NCBI GenBank assembly: GCA_050245975.1
Contig: JBFWWW010000062.1
Span: forward strand, 1 to 18,591
DNA: 18,591 nucleotides
Source: JBFWWW01 sp050245975
GTDB lineage: Bacteria; Pseudomonadota; Alphaproteobacteria; Rhizobiales; Hyphomicrobiaceae
Direction: 5' to 3'
This document shows positions 8,175-15,290 of this stretch, piece by piece (the stretch's first letter is position 1; each line of letters begins with the position of its first letter). Made by a program: the position numbers and the translations under genes. The notes beneath the pieces are model-generated. The model was not told the DNA's origin, made no database searches, and saw only the letters and a program-made list of their open reading frames with translations.

Positions 8175-9034
8175 CAGACTTTCCTTGCCCGTTCCAGTGC
8201 AATGAGCGCCGCGCGGCGTGCCAGCACGCCGGCGATCTTGACGCGGAACTCTTTCGTCCCGCGCTTGTCGTCGATCGGCCGGCAGGCCGCCCGCGCCGCC
8301 GCGTCGAGGCTGGCGAGCGCGCCTTCGTCCACCGTCGTGCCGATCAGCGCCTTGGCCGCCGCGTCGACGCGAAGCACGCGCTCGGCCACCGCGCCGAGCG
8401 CGACGCGCGCGTCCGTGCACGTGCCCTTGCCGTCGAGCGCCAGGTTGACGCCGCAACCGACCACCGCAATGTCCATCTCCGTGCGCGGTATGAACCGCAG
8501 GTAGGCGTCGGCCGCATGCGCGGCACGCTTCGGCAGCAGGAAGGAGGCGACGATCTCGCCCTTCGCGAGCGAGAGCTTGCGCACGCCGACCACGATATCC
8601 TCGACCGGAACATCCCGGCGCCCCTTCGGGCCGACCACCGTCGCGAGCGCCCCGGCCGCCACGAGCGCCGGCACGCTGTCGGCGGCGGGCGAGGCATTGC
8701 ACAGATTGCCGCCCATCGACGCCCGGCCCTGGACCTGGGTCGACCCGATCAGGTTTGCCGCCTCGATGACGCCCGGCCACTGCGCCTTGAGCTTCGGATG
8801 TTCCTTCAGCTCGGCGCCCGTGACGGCGGCGCCGATCCGCCATCCGCCGCCCTCTTCGCTGATGGCCCGCGTCTCCGCGGCGTGCTTGATGTCGACCACC
8901 AGCGCGGGGGCGATCATTTCCGTCTTCAGCTGCACCAGCAGGTCCGTGCCGCCGGCCAGGATGCAGGCCTGCCCTGTTTCCGCGGCCAGCAGCTCGGCAG
9001 CGCGCTCAAGCGTTTCCGGCGCCTCATATCGCAT
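8174..9034 (-). CDS. Molybdenum hydroxylase FAD-binding (medium) subunit, CoxM-like
   Basis: A 286-residue FAD subunit of the xanthine dehydrogenase/CO dehydrogenase type. It begins MRYEAPETLERAAELLA. It contains the two FAD pyrophosphate loops, ILAGGTDLLVQLK near residues 25-37 and GRASMGGNLCNASPAADSVP near 102-121. A C-terminal CO-dehydrogenase flavoprotein domain ends in RRAALIALERARKV. It is the first gene of the minus-strand operon. The ATG at 9034 has GAAGGG in front. It hands electrons from the 2Fe-2S subunit to an outside acceptor. It faces the TRAP transporter across a 228-bp divergent region. Confidence 0.93.
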   Translation of the reverse strand: MRYEAPETLERAAELLAAETGQACILAGGTDLLVQLKTEMIAPALVVDIKHAAETRAISEEGGGWRIGAAVTGAELKEHPKLKAQWPGVIEAANLIGSTQVQGRASMGGNLCNASPAADSVPALVAAGALATVVGPKGRRDVPVEDIVVGVRKLSLAKGEIVASFLLPKRAAHAADAYLRFIPRTEMDIAVVGCGVNLALDGKGTCTDARVALGAVAERVLRVDAAAKALIGTTVDEGALASLDAAARAACRPIDDKRGTKEFRVKIAGVLARRAALIALERARKV

Positions 9035-9161
9035 GACATCGCCCTTCAGCCAGTGAGTGGAATGTTTCTAAGGATGGCACGCCGGACCGGGCCGAGCCAA
9101 GTCCCTGCCGACAGAGATTTCATTGCCGGCCGCGAGAGGTTATCGTTCCGGCTCGCCATCG

Positions 9162-9182
9162 GGCCCACCATCCGGCCCACCA
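9162..9182. repeat. Short direct repeat in the divergent control region
   Basis: GGCCCACCA occurs at 9162-9170 and again at 9174-9182, a spacing of 12 bp. It lies in the 9035-9262 gap between the hydroxylase operon and the TRAP operon. A tandem half-site for a regulator is possible. No convincing -35/-10 pair was found in this gap on either strand. Confidence 0.25.
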
Positions 9183-9262
9183 ATGGACCACTGTACTCGG
9201 GCGTCGTGTGCGCTAGAGTGCGCTCCAACAACAACCTTGACGATTTATGGGGAGGTAAACCG

Positions 9263-10315
9263 ATGGCTGTGTCTCGTCGCAAATTCCTGTCCGCTGCCGG
9301 CCTTGCGGTCGCTGCGCCCGCGGTGCTGCGCGCGGGAGCGGCGCGGGCTCAGGCCGTGGTCACCCTCAAGCTGCACCATTTCCTGCCGGCCGTGGCCAAC
9401 GGCCATGCCAAGATGCTCGCGCCCTGGGCGAAAATGATCGAGCAGGATTCCGGCGGCAAGATCAAGATCGACATCTACCCGTCGATGCAGCTCGGCGGCA
9501 CGCCGCCCCAGCTCTACGACCAGGCGCGCGACGGCGTCGCCGATATCGTCTGGACCCTCCCGGGCTCGACACCGGGCCGGTTCCCCTCGACCGAGGTGTT
9601 CGAATTGCCGTTCGTTGCCGCGCGGCGCGGCATCGTCAACGCGCTGGCGGGCGAGGAGTATGCCCAGGCCCATCTGGCCAACGAGACCAAGGACATCAAG
9701 CTTCTGTGCTTCTGGGCGCATGACCACGGCCTGATCCATGCCACGCGCCAGGTCAAGACGATGGAGGACCTGAAGGGGCTGAAGCTGCGCTCGCCCACGC
9801 GGCTCGCCGGTGAGGCACTGAAGGCGCTCGGTGCCACCGCCATCGGCATGCCGATCCCGCAGGTCCCCGAAAGCCTGGCCCAGAAGGTGATCGACGGCTG
9901 CGTCGTTCCCTGGGAAGTCGTGCCCGCCATCAAGGTCCAGGAGCTCGTCAAGTACCACACGGAGATCCCCGGCACGCCGACGCTCTACACGGCCAGCTTT
10001 TTCCTCGCCATGAACAAGGCCAAGTACGACAGCCTGCCGGCCGACCTGAAGCAGGTGATCGACAAGCACTCGGGCATGGCGTTCGCGCGTCTCGCGGGCA
10101 ACATGTGGGACAATGCCGGCAAGGAAGTCTCTGAGATGGTGAAAAAGCGCGGCAACGTCATCACCGCCATCTCCGAGGATGAAAAGGCGCGCTGGATCAA
10201 AACGACCGAGCCGGTAATCAGCTCCTGGGTCAAGCAGATGAAAGACAAGAACATCGACGGTGCCAAGCTGCTCGAGACGGCGCGCGCCCTGATCGCGAAG
10301 CACGACAAGGCCTGA
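9263..10315 (+). CDS. TRAP transporter periplasmic substrate-binding protein, DctP family
   Basis: The periplasmic receptor of a tripartite ATP-independent transporter; it catches an organic anion and presents it to the membrane subunits. The product has 350 residues. It starts with a Tat-type signal, MAVSRRKFLSAAGLAVAAP (SRRKFL), ending in an ARAQA cleavage region. The DctP fold follows, with VVTLKLHHFLPAVANGHAKM, DGVADIVWTLPG, and the ligand-binding LKGLKLRSPTR arginine region. A GGGGAGG ribosome site seven to twelve bases ahead fixes the ATG at 9263; the frame open upstream to 8153 is antisense to the hydroxylase genes and not coding. The nearby hydroxylase suggests an aromatic or heterocyclic acid, but this is not proven. 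Confidence 0.93.
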   Translation: MAVSRRKFLSAAGLAVAAPAVLRAGAARAQAVVTLKLHHFLPAVANGHAKMLAPWAKMIEQDSGGKIKIDIYPSMQLGGTPPQLYDQARDGVADIVWTLPGSTPGRFPSTEVFELPFVAARRGIVNALAGEEYAQAHLANETKDIKLLCFWAHDHGLIHATRQVKTMEDLKGLKLRSPTRLAGEALKALGATAIGMPIPQVPESLAQKVIDGCVVPWEVVPAIKVQELVKYHTEIPGTPTLYTASFFLAMNKAKYDSLPADLKQVIDKHSGMAFARLAGNMWDNAGKEVSEMVKKRGNVITAISEDEKARWIKTTEPVISSWVKQMKDKNIDGAKLLETARALIAKHDKA

Positions 10316-10320
10316 TCGTC

Positions 10321-10358
10321 GCGCGCGAGGCGGGCCGTCGAGGTCCTGCCGCGCGCGC
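10321..10358 (+). promoter_or_regulatory. Intercistronic stem-loop between TRAP receptor and membrane subunit genes
   Basis: GCGCGCG at 10321-10327 and GGC at 10329-10331 pair with GCC at 10348-10350 and CGCGCGC at 10352-10358, with one A-G mismatch and a 16-base loop. It begins six bases after the receptor stop and has no U-tract. Such hairpins often protect the receptor mRNA or reduce read-through, so that the binding protein is made in excess. This is inference from position and structure. Confidence 0.4.
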
Positions 10359-10434
10359 ATCGGTTCGGCGGCCGCACAGCCGGAGCATCATCTCCAAGTC
10401 GCAATCAGCTGATGCCGGGCATTCGCCCGGGCGC

Positions 10435-10908
10435 TTGACCCGCGCCACCGAGCGTGTGGCCGCATGGCTGGCCGTGGCTGGCGGCATCCTTTCGCTTGCA
10501 ATCGCTTTTCTCGTCGTTGCCAGCGTGATCGGCCGCTGGCTGTTCGACAGCCCCATCAACGGCGACTTCGAATACGTGAAGATGGCGACGGCCGTCTCCG
10601 TGTTCTGCTTCCTGCCCTACTGCCAGGTGCAGCGGACGAACATCTATGTCGACACCTTCACGACCGGCCTCTCGCCGCGCGTTCAAAGCCGGATCGACGG
10701 GCTGTGGGACATCGGCTACGCCGCGTTCATGGCTGTCATCGCCGTCTGCCTTCTCCACGGCACGCTCGACGCCCTGCGCAGCGGCGAGACGACGATGATG
10801 ATGCAGATCGTGATCTGGCCCGCCATCGGCGTGTGCAGCGTTTTGTGTGCGCTGCTGGCCCTCACCGCCGTGGTCACCGCAGGACGCATGCTGCGGGGCG
10901 GCCGATGA
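10435..10908 (+). CDS. TRAP transporter small permease, DctQ family
   Basis: The small integral-membrane subunit of the TRAP transporter, 157 residues. There are four hydrophobic helices: LAVAGGILSLAIAFLVVASVI, the KMATAVSVFCFLPYCQV region, YAAFMAVIAVCLLHG, and IVIWPAIGVCSVLCALLALTA. It contains the IGRWLFDSPINGDFEYVK segment, which resembles the first-loop signature of DctQ proteins. The start is uncertain: the best family alignment begins at a TTG at 10435 with no strong ribosome site. The nearest ATG (10412) is in another frame and stops quickly. The stop overlaps the next gene by four bases (ATGA). Confidence 0.85.
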   Translation: MTRATERVAAWLAVAGGILSLAIAFLVVASVIGRWLFDSPINGDFEYVKMATAVSVFCFLPYCQVQRTNIYVDTFTTGLSPRVQSRIDGLWDIGYAAFMAVIAVCLLHGTLDALRSGETTMMMQIVIWPAIGVCSVLCALLALTAVVTAGRMLRGGR

Positions 10909-12221
10909 GCGGCGTCACGCTGGCTCTCGTCGGTTTCGCGGTCATGCTGCTGCTCATCGCCGCGCGCATGCCGGTCGGTCTGTCGATGCTGCTGACCGGG
11001 TCGGCCGGCTATGTCTATCTCTCGAGCTGGTCGGCTTTCGTGGCCTACATGAAGACGAACCCCTATCACCAGTTCGCCAACTATACGCTCTCGGTCATCC
11101 CGCTCTTCATCCTCATGGGAGCGCTGGCGGAACGCTCGGGCCTGTCCACCGCGCTCTTCCGCGCCGCCGCCGCCGTCGTCGGACGCCGGCCGGGCGGGCT
11201 GGCCATGGCGGTGATCGGGGCCTGCACCGGCTTCGGCGCGATCTGCGGCTCGTCCGTCGCCACGACCGCCACCTTCGGACGCGCCGCATTGCCGGAGTTG
11301 CGCCGCTATGGCTACGACGGCGGCTTTTCAAGCGGCACCATCGCGGTCGGCGGCACGCTCGGCATCCTGATCCCGCCGTCCGTCATCCTGGTCGTCTATG
11401 CCATCTCGACCGAGCAGAACATCGCCAAGCTGTTCGAGGCCGCCATCATCCCGGGGCTTCTGGCGGCCACCTTCTACTGCATCGCCATCGCCTTGATCGT
11501 GCGGCGGCGGCCGGAGCTGGCGCCGGTCGCCGACCTCGACATCGGCTCGCGCGGCGCGCTGCTGATGCAGGTCTGGCCGGTTCTGCTCGTGGCTCTTGTC
11601 GTTGTCGGCGGCATCTACGGCGGTATTTTCACGCCGACCGAAGGCGCGGCCTTCGGCGCCATATCGATGCTCCTGGTCGGCCTTCTGCAGCGCACCCTGG
11701 GCTGGGCGGACATCGCGGCGAGCCTGCGCCAGACGGCTGAGACGTCCGGCATGATCTTCATCATCCTGCTGGGATCGGAGGTGTTCGACGCCTTTCTGGC
11801 GCTGTCGCGGCTGCCGTCCATCGCAGCCGAGACCATCGGCGGCTCCGGCCTGCCACCCTACGCCATTCTGATCTCCCTGATGGCGTTCTACATCCTGCTC
11901 GGCGCCGTCATGGACGAGCTGGCGATGCTTCTCCTGACATTGCCCGTGTTCTTTCCCATCGTGCAGGCGCTCGATTTCGGCTTGCCCGCGGAGGAAGTCG
12001 CCATCTGGTTCGGCATTCTCGTCCTGATCGTCGTCGGCATCGGGCTGACCTGCCCGCCGATCGGCCTCAACGTCTTCGTCGTCAGCTCCATAGCGCGCGA
12101 CATTCCGATCGCCTCGACCTATCGCGGCGTGCTGCCCTACGTGGGCATGGATATCATCCGCCTGGGCCTCGTGATCGCATTTCCGGCCCTTGCGCTGTGG
12201 ACCGTCCGCCTGCTCAACTGA
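10905..12221 (+). CDS. TRAP transporter large permease, DctM family
   Basis: The large, ion-coupled membrane subunit of the TRAP transporter, 438 residues and strongly hydrophobic, with about 12 predicted helices. Typical DctM features are seen: ALVGFAVMLLLIAARMPVGL at the start, SVIPLFILMGALAERSG, GFGAICGSSVATTATFGRAALPELRR, LGILIPPSVILVVYA, and the TPTEGAAFGA and CPPIGLNVFVV motifs. The ATG at 10905 overlaps the DctQ stop (ATGA), so the two are translated together. With the receptor and DctQ this forms a complete transporter. Confidence 0.95.
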   Translation: MSGVTLALVGFAVMLLLIAARMPVGLSMLLTGSAGYVYLSSWSAFVAYMKTNPYHQFANYTLSVIPLFILMGALAERSGLSTALFRAAAAVVGRRPGGLAMAVIGACTGFGAICGSSVATTATFGRAALPELRRYGYDGGFSSGTIAVGGTLGILIPPSVILVVYAISTEQNIAKLFEAAIIPGLLAATFYCIAIALIVRRRPELAPVADLDIGSRGALLMQVWPVLLVALVVVGGIYGGIFTPTEGAAFGAISMLLVGLLQRTLGWADIAASLRQTAETSGMIFIILLGSEVFDAFLALSRLPSIAAETIGGSGLPPYAILISLMAFYILLGAVMDELAMLLLTLPVFFPIVQALDFGLPAEEVAIWFGILVLIVVGIGLTCPPIGLNVFVVSSIARDIPIASTYRGVLPYVGMDIIRLGLVIAFPALALWTVRLLN

Positions 12222-12254
12222 GCGCCAGCCGTTCACGCACCGGAGGAACACGCC

Positions 12255-12548
12255 ATGCCCAAGGGCTACTGGATCGCCCATGTCGATGTGAAGGACCCCG
12301 AGGCCTACAAGAAGTACACCACCGCCAACGCCATCCCGTTCGCCAAGTACGGCGCACGCTTCCTGGTGCGCGGCGGCCAGCACGAGTTGCGCAAGGGGAC
12401 GCTCGCTTCGCGGCATGTGGTGCTGGAATTCGACAGCTACGCCGTCGCCAAGGCCTGCTACGACAGTCCCGAATACGAAGCCGCCGCCAGGCTGCGCGAC
12501 GCGGCCGGAGAGGTCGAGATCGTGATCGTCGAGGGCTACGACGGCTGA
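12255..12548 (+). CDS. DUF1330 domain protein
   Basis: A 97-residue protein of the DUF1330 family (ferredoxin-like alpha/beta dimer fold). It begins MPKGYWIAHVDVKDPEAYKKY and contains the family segment FLVRGG followed by RHVVLEFDSYAVAKACYDSPEY. The biochemical function of the family is unknown. A GGAGG site lies ten bases ahead of the ATG. It follows the TRAP large permease by 33 bp in the same direction and is probably the last gene of that operon, so it may serve the same catabolic module. Confidence 0.88.
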   Translation: MPKGYWIAHVDVKDPEAYKKYTTANAIPFAKYGARFLVRGGQHELRKGTLASRHVVLEFDSYAVAKACYDSPEYEAAARLRDAAGEVEIVIVEGYDG

Positions 12549-12561
12549 AGCCGCCGCCAAC

Positions 12562-12580
12562 GCCTGCCGTTGCCTCAGGC
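12562..12580. terminator. Possible bidirectional hairpin between convergent DUF1330 gene and folD
   Basis: GCCTG at 12562-12566 pairs with CAGGC at 12576-12580, and an outer GCCGCC/GGCGGC pair (12550-12555 with 12578-12583) competes with it. It spans the 26-bp gap between convergent genes and has no U-tract. Weak call. Confidence 0.25.
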
Positions 12581-13450
12581 GGCGCCGAGGCTCCTGCGGC
12601 AGGCCAGCAGCGTGTTCTGCAGCAGGCAGGCGATGGTCATCGGGCCCACGCCTCCCGGCACCGGCGTGATCGCGCCGGCCACCGCCGCGACCTCGGCGAA
12701 CGCCACGTCGCCCACCAGCCGGGCCTTGCCGTCGCTCCCCGCCACCCTGTTGATGCCCACGTCGATGACGGTCGCGCCCCGTTTGATCCAGTCGCCGCGC
12801 ACGAGTTCCGCGCGTCCGGCCGCCACCACCACGAGATCGCCCTGGCGGACGACGTTGGCGATATCGCGCGTTCGCGAGTGGGCGACGGTTACGGTGCAGT
12901 TCTCCTGCAGCAGCAGGCGCGCCACGGGCCGGCCGACGATGTTCGAGCGCCCGATGACGACCGCATGCAGCCCATCGAGGCGCTCATGCACGGTTTTCGC
13001 CAGCAGCAGGCAGCCGATGGGCGTGCAGGGAACGAGCGCGTCCTGGCCCAGCGCGGCCCGGCCCACATTCAGCGGGTGGAAGCCGTCGACGTCCTTGGCC
13101 GGATCGATCGCCGCGATGACGCGGGAGCTGTCGACATGACCGGGCAGCGGGAGCTGCACGAGGATGCCGTGCACGCGGCTGTCGGCATTGAGAGCGGCGA
13201 TGACGCGCAGCAGTTCGGCCTCGCTCGTCGTCTCGGCAAGCAGGTGCTCGAACGACAGCATGCCGGCCGCGATGGTCTGCCGCGCCTTGTTGCGCACGTA
13301 GATCTCGCTCGCCGGGTCCTGTCCCACGAGGACGACGGCGAGGCCCGGCGTCACGCCGCTTGTCCGCTGCAAGAGCGCGACCCCGTCCGCGACTTCGGAC
13401 CGGATGCGCTCCGCGAGAGCTTTGCCATCGATGATGCGGGCGCCTGCCAT
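12575..13450 (-). CDS. folD: Bifunctional methylenetetrahydrofolate dehydrogenase/cyclohydrolase FolD
   Basis: Oxidises 5,10-methylene-THF with NADP and hydrolyses the methenyl form to 10-formyl-THF, in cytoplasmic one-carbon metabolism. From the ATG at 13450 the product has 291 residues, normal for FolD. Catalytic Y51 and K55 sit in IYVRNKA. Further signatures are ILVQLPLP, KDVDGFHPLNVGR, PCTPIGC, VVIGRSNIVGRPVA and PVPGGVGPMTIACLLQNT. Start choice: the ATG at 13450 has AAGGA seven bases ahead and gives the family N-terminus MAGARIIDGKAL. The ATG at 13471 adds seven residues and has its purine-rich site too close. It lies shortly after the DUF167 gene and is probably cotranscribed. Confidence 0.96.
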   Translation of the reverse strand: MAGARIIDGKALAERIRSEVADGVALLQRTSGVTPGLAVVLVGQDPASEIYVRNKARQTIAAGMLSFEHLLAETTSEAELLRVIAALNADSRVHGILVQLPLPGHVDSSRVIAAIDPAKDVDGFHPLNVGRAALGQDALVPCTPIGCLLLAKTVHERLDGLHAVVIGRSNIVGRPVARLLLQENCTVTVAHSRTRDIANVVRQGDLVVVAAGRAELVRGDWIKRGATVIDVGINRVAGSDGKARLVGDVAFAEVAAVAGAITPVPGGVGPMTIACLLQNTLLACRRSLGAA

Positions 13451-13480
13451 GTGCGTGTCCTTGCCGCTCATCCTTGCCGC

Positions 13481-13822
13481 TCAGGCCTCCGGGCTCGCCG
13501 TTCGGTCCATGAGCCGCTTCTCGATATCGGCGGATGGCCCGTCGATACCCACCGTCTTCCAACGCGATTTCTCGCCTGCCGTCACCCGGATCGTGCTCTT
13601 GGCCACGCCGAGCCACTCGGCGACCGTCCGCGCGAGCGCCGCGTTGGCGGCCCCCTTCTCCGGCACGGCGCGCACGCGCACCTTGAGCACGCGGCCCTCG
13701 GGCCCCTCGACCAGGCCTTCGACGCCGTCGCGCGAGGCCTTGGTGCTCAGATGCACCCGCAGCAGCACGCCGCCCGGAACGGCGGTCCATGGCGGCACCA
13801 CGGGATCACCGGCGGGCGGCAT
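13481..13822 (-). CDS. DUF167 (YggU-like) protein
   Basis: A 113-residue protein of the DUF167/YggU family, whose function is unknown. Seen are the conserved GVLLRVHLSTKASRDGVEG strand, the VRVRAVPEKGAANAALARTV core and ITVTAGEKSRWKTV-type C-terminus (here IRVTAGEKSRWKTVGI). The ATG at 13822 overlaps the stop of the YggT gene by one base (TGATG), so it is likely coupled to it. The YggT-DUF167 pairing is widespread in bacteria and supports both calls. Confidence 0.88.
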   Translation of the reverse strand: MPPAGDPVVPPWTAVPGGVLLRVHLSTKASRDGVEGLVEGPEGRVLKVRVRAVPEKGAANAALARTVAEWLGVAKSTIRVTAGEKSRWKTVGIDGPSADIEKRLMDRTASPEA

Positions 13823-14112
13823 CACACGAGCAACTTGGCGATGTTGGGCAAAACGACGGACTGCACGAAGAAGCACGCCAGCAGCAGGATGACCGGCGAG
13901 ATGTCGATCCCGCCGAGGTCCGGCATCAGCCTGCGGATCGGGCGCAGCAACGGTTCCGTGACCGCGTTGAGCCCCTGCCAGATCGTCCGCACCATCGGAT
14001 TGTACGGATTGACCACGTTGAAGGCGATCAGCCAGCTCAAGATCACGCCGGCGATCACCACGTAGGTATAAAGCGTGATCAGATAGCTGATGAATCCAAG
14101 CAGTTCGAGCAT
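13822..14112 (-). CDS. YggT family integral membrane protein
   Basis: A 96-residue inner-membrane protein of the YggT/YlmG family. There are two hydrophobic helices, LGFISYLITLYTYVVIAGVI and ISPVILLLACFFVQSVVLP, around the conserved amphipathic centre NVVNPYNPMVRTIWQGLN and TEPLLRPIRRLMPDLGGID. Family members are linked to osmotic tolerance and membrane or division functions, but the exact role here is unknown. The ATG at 14112 gives the family N-terminus MLELLGF and has a GAGAG stretch about nine bases ahead. The upstream frame to 14262 is not coding. First gene of the YggT-DUF167-folD cluster. Confidence 0.9.
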   Translation of the reverse strand: MLELLGFISYLITLYTYVVIAGVILSWLIAFNVVNPYNPMVRTIWQGLNAVTEPLLRPIRRLMPDLGGIDISPVILLLACFFVQSVVLPNIAKLLV

Positions 14113-14122
14113 GATGCACTCT

Positions 14123-14151
14123 CTCGCAGGCTCGCAGCCGCAGCCTCGCAG
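14123..14151. repeat. Three short CTCGCAG repeats upstream of the YggT gene
   Basis: CTCGCAG occurs at 14123-14129, 14131-14137 and 14145-14151, just upstream of the YggT start on the minus strand. Irregular spacing (8 and 14 bp). Possible regulator contact or chance in GC-rich DNA. Confidence 0.2.
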
Positions 14152-14255
14152 CCGTTGGGTGCGAACCTGTAAACGGACACGGGGTGCGGGACAAGGCCAG
14201 CGGCACCGTTGTACACGCTGCCTCGCCGGTGCGGGCAGGCCCCCTGCGCCTTTGC

Positions 14256-14284
14256 TTGACAAGGTGAAAGGGCGGAATCTAAAT
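14256..14284 (+). promoter_or_regulatory. Sigma70-type promoter of the tRNA-Ala gene
   Basis: A perfect TTGACA at 14256-14261, preceded by C, is followed after 17 bases by CTAAAT at 14279-14284, close to the alphaproteobacterial CTTGAC/CTATAT pattern. The tRNA begins 13 bases downstream, which fits a very short 5' leader. Confidence 0.7.
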
Positions 14285-14296
14285 GGCCCACCTCAA

Positions 14297-14372
14297 GGGG
14301 CCGTAGCTCAGATGGGAGAGCGCTGCAATCGCACTGCAGAGGTCAGGGGTTCGATTCCCCTCGGCTCCACCA
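14297..14372 (+). tRNA. tRNA-Ala (anticodon CGC)
   Basis: The 76-base gene folds into a full cloverleaf. The acceptor stem is GGGGCCG/CGGCTCC with the G3-U70 wobble that identifies alanine tRNA. The D stem is GCTC/GAGC. The anticodon stem is CTGCA/TGCAG with loop ATCGCAC (anticodon CGC, reads GCG). The T arm is AGGGG-TTCGATT-CCCCT, with discriminator A and encoded CCA. Loop position 32 is A and 38 is C. Its promoter lies directly upstream. The 3' end of the gene marks the change to less GC-rich DNA with accessory genes. Confidence 0.95.
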
Positions 14373-14406
14373 ATTAAATCAAGCACTTCCTGAAGTCCCA
14401 TCCCTG

Positions 14407-14421
14407 ACCGCCTTAGGCGGT
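14407..14421 (+). terminator. Small hairpin downstream of tRNA-Ala
   Basis: ACCGCC-TTA-GGCGGT is a perfect six-pair stem with a three-base loop, 35 bases after the tRNA end. No U-tract follows. It may end or process the tRNA transcript. Confidence 0.4.
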
Positions 14422-14538
14422 GTACTCACCCTTCACACACCGAAACGGGTCGTGCGCGAGCAAACATGCGTCGCTCCGTCGCGCGTTTGCCGCGATGTTG
14501 AGGGACGGTTGCTCGTCGCATGAGGGAGACGAGACGCG

Positions 14539-15123
14539 ATGGCGGTCGATAATCGGGATCTAGACCGGCGTGGCTTCTACACACCGCCGCGCGACTGCGG
14601 TTGCGGATGGCCCGTAGGGTGGCGTGCAAGGGAAGACCAACTGCGCGAGGTCGAGCCTTCGACGCTCATGTTGTCAGACGCAACCCGCGGACGTCTGGGG
14701 CTTGCCGTCGAACACTCACGCCAAGTCGACAAAGGGAACCGTGACGCATCGGCGTCCTGGCTCGTGTACTACGGCATCGAACGCATATTGATCTATGAGC
14801 GGGAGCGGGAGCCGTTTGGTGACAAGCAGCAGGCGCTCGCGCTCTATGTCCGTCAGCAAGCACTGCAGGCAGCAGCAACCTGGCTTTGGCCGCGACGCAA
14901 CGGAATTGGGGGCAGAGGCCGCGCTAAGCGTGACGCGGTGGACACCGTGACGACCCTCGTGATCACGTTGCCATTGCAGCAGGAGGTTGACGACGACATC
15001 GGGTTCGATGTTGCTGAATTTGGAGCTCGGCTTGGGGCTCACGACGCAGTTGAGAAATTCGAGTGCCCGGATCGCAAATTGCGTCGGAGAATGCTGTTCC
15101 GGGCATTAGGGAGAGCACCATAA
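14539..15123 (+). CDS. Hypothetical ORF of uncertain reality
   Basis: Not recognised. The open frame from the ATG at 14539 gives 194 residues, basic and charged, with no signal peptide or membrane helix. Its middle reads YYGIERILIYEREREPFGDK. A weak GGGAG element lies upstream. First codon positions are rich in G, which favours this strand. However, an antisense frame at 14716-15042 (from a GTG) shares the codon boundaries and has similar GC at its third positions, so the coding strand is not certain. Neither resembles a known family. It could be a poorly known accessory gene or a decayed remnant beside the tRNA. Apart from this ORF and the hairpin, 14373-15240 holds nothing identifiable. Confidence 0.35.
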   Translation: MAVDNRDLDRRGFYTPPRDCGCGWPVGWRAREDQLREVEPSTLMLSDATRGRLGLAVEHSRQVDKGNRDASASWLVYYGIERILIYEREREPFGDKQQALALYVRQQALQAAATWLWPRRNGIGGRGRAKRDAVDTVTTLVITLPLQQEVDDDIGFDVAEFGARLGAHDAVEKFECPDRKLRRRMLFRALGRAP

Positions 15124-15240
15124 ATTCAACGCACGTGGCGGCTTAATGTTTTCGAACATCGAGAGGCCCTTCGGGCATCCGCGCGCGGAAGCCATTTGTT
15201 TTGCGCTAGAATGAGCCTGGTTGACATGCGAGCCAATAGT

Positions 15241-15270
15241 TTGGCAAATGTTATTGCCGACCAACTATAT
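15241..15270 (+). promoter_or_regulatory. Candidate promoter for the membrane protein / RTX-type chimera pair
   Basis: TTGGCA at 15241-15246 and CTATAT at 15265-15270 are 18 bases apart, 20 bases ahead of the ATG at 15291. The AT-rich block over 15262-15276 stands out. A further TTGACA at 15221-15226 has no good partner. Confidence 0.4.
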
Positions 15271-15290
15271 ATTTCCTATCCGGAGATCGC

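Noticed and set aside
9236..9242. CTTGACG as a -35 box for the TRAP operon
   Set aside because: It is only about 20 bases before the start codon and overlaps the leader and ribosome site region; there is no room for a -10 and a leader.
8153..9262. Upstream extension of the TRAP receptor frame
   Set aside because: Antisense to the FAD and 2Fe-2S subunits. A strong ribosome site and Tat signal fix the start at 9263.
12570..14172. Long plus-strand frames across folD, DUF167 and YggT
   Set aside because: Shadows of three well-defined minus-strand genes.
14426..14629. Minus-strand 67-codon frame after the tRNA
   Set aside because: Short, arginine-rich, no ribosome site, partly antisense to the other ORF; no support as a gene.
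14373..15240. Search for an integrase and a duplicate of the tRNA 3' end
   Set aside because: No tyrosine-recombinase motif and no repeat of the tRNA end were found by eye here or further right in the window, so no attachment sites are annotated.
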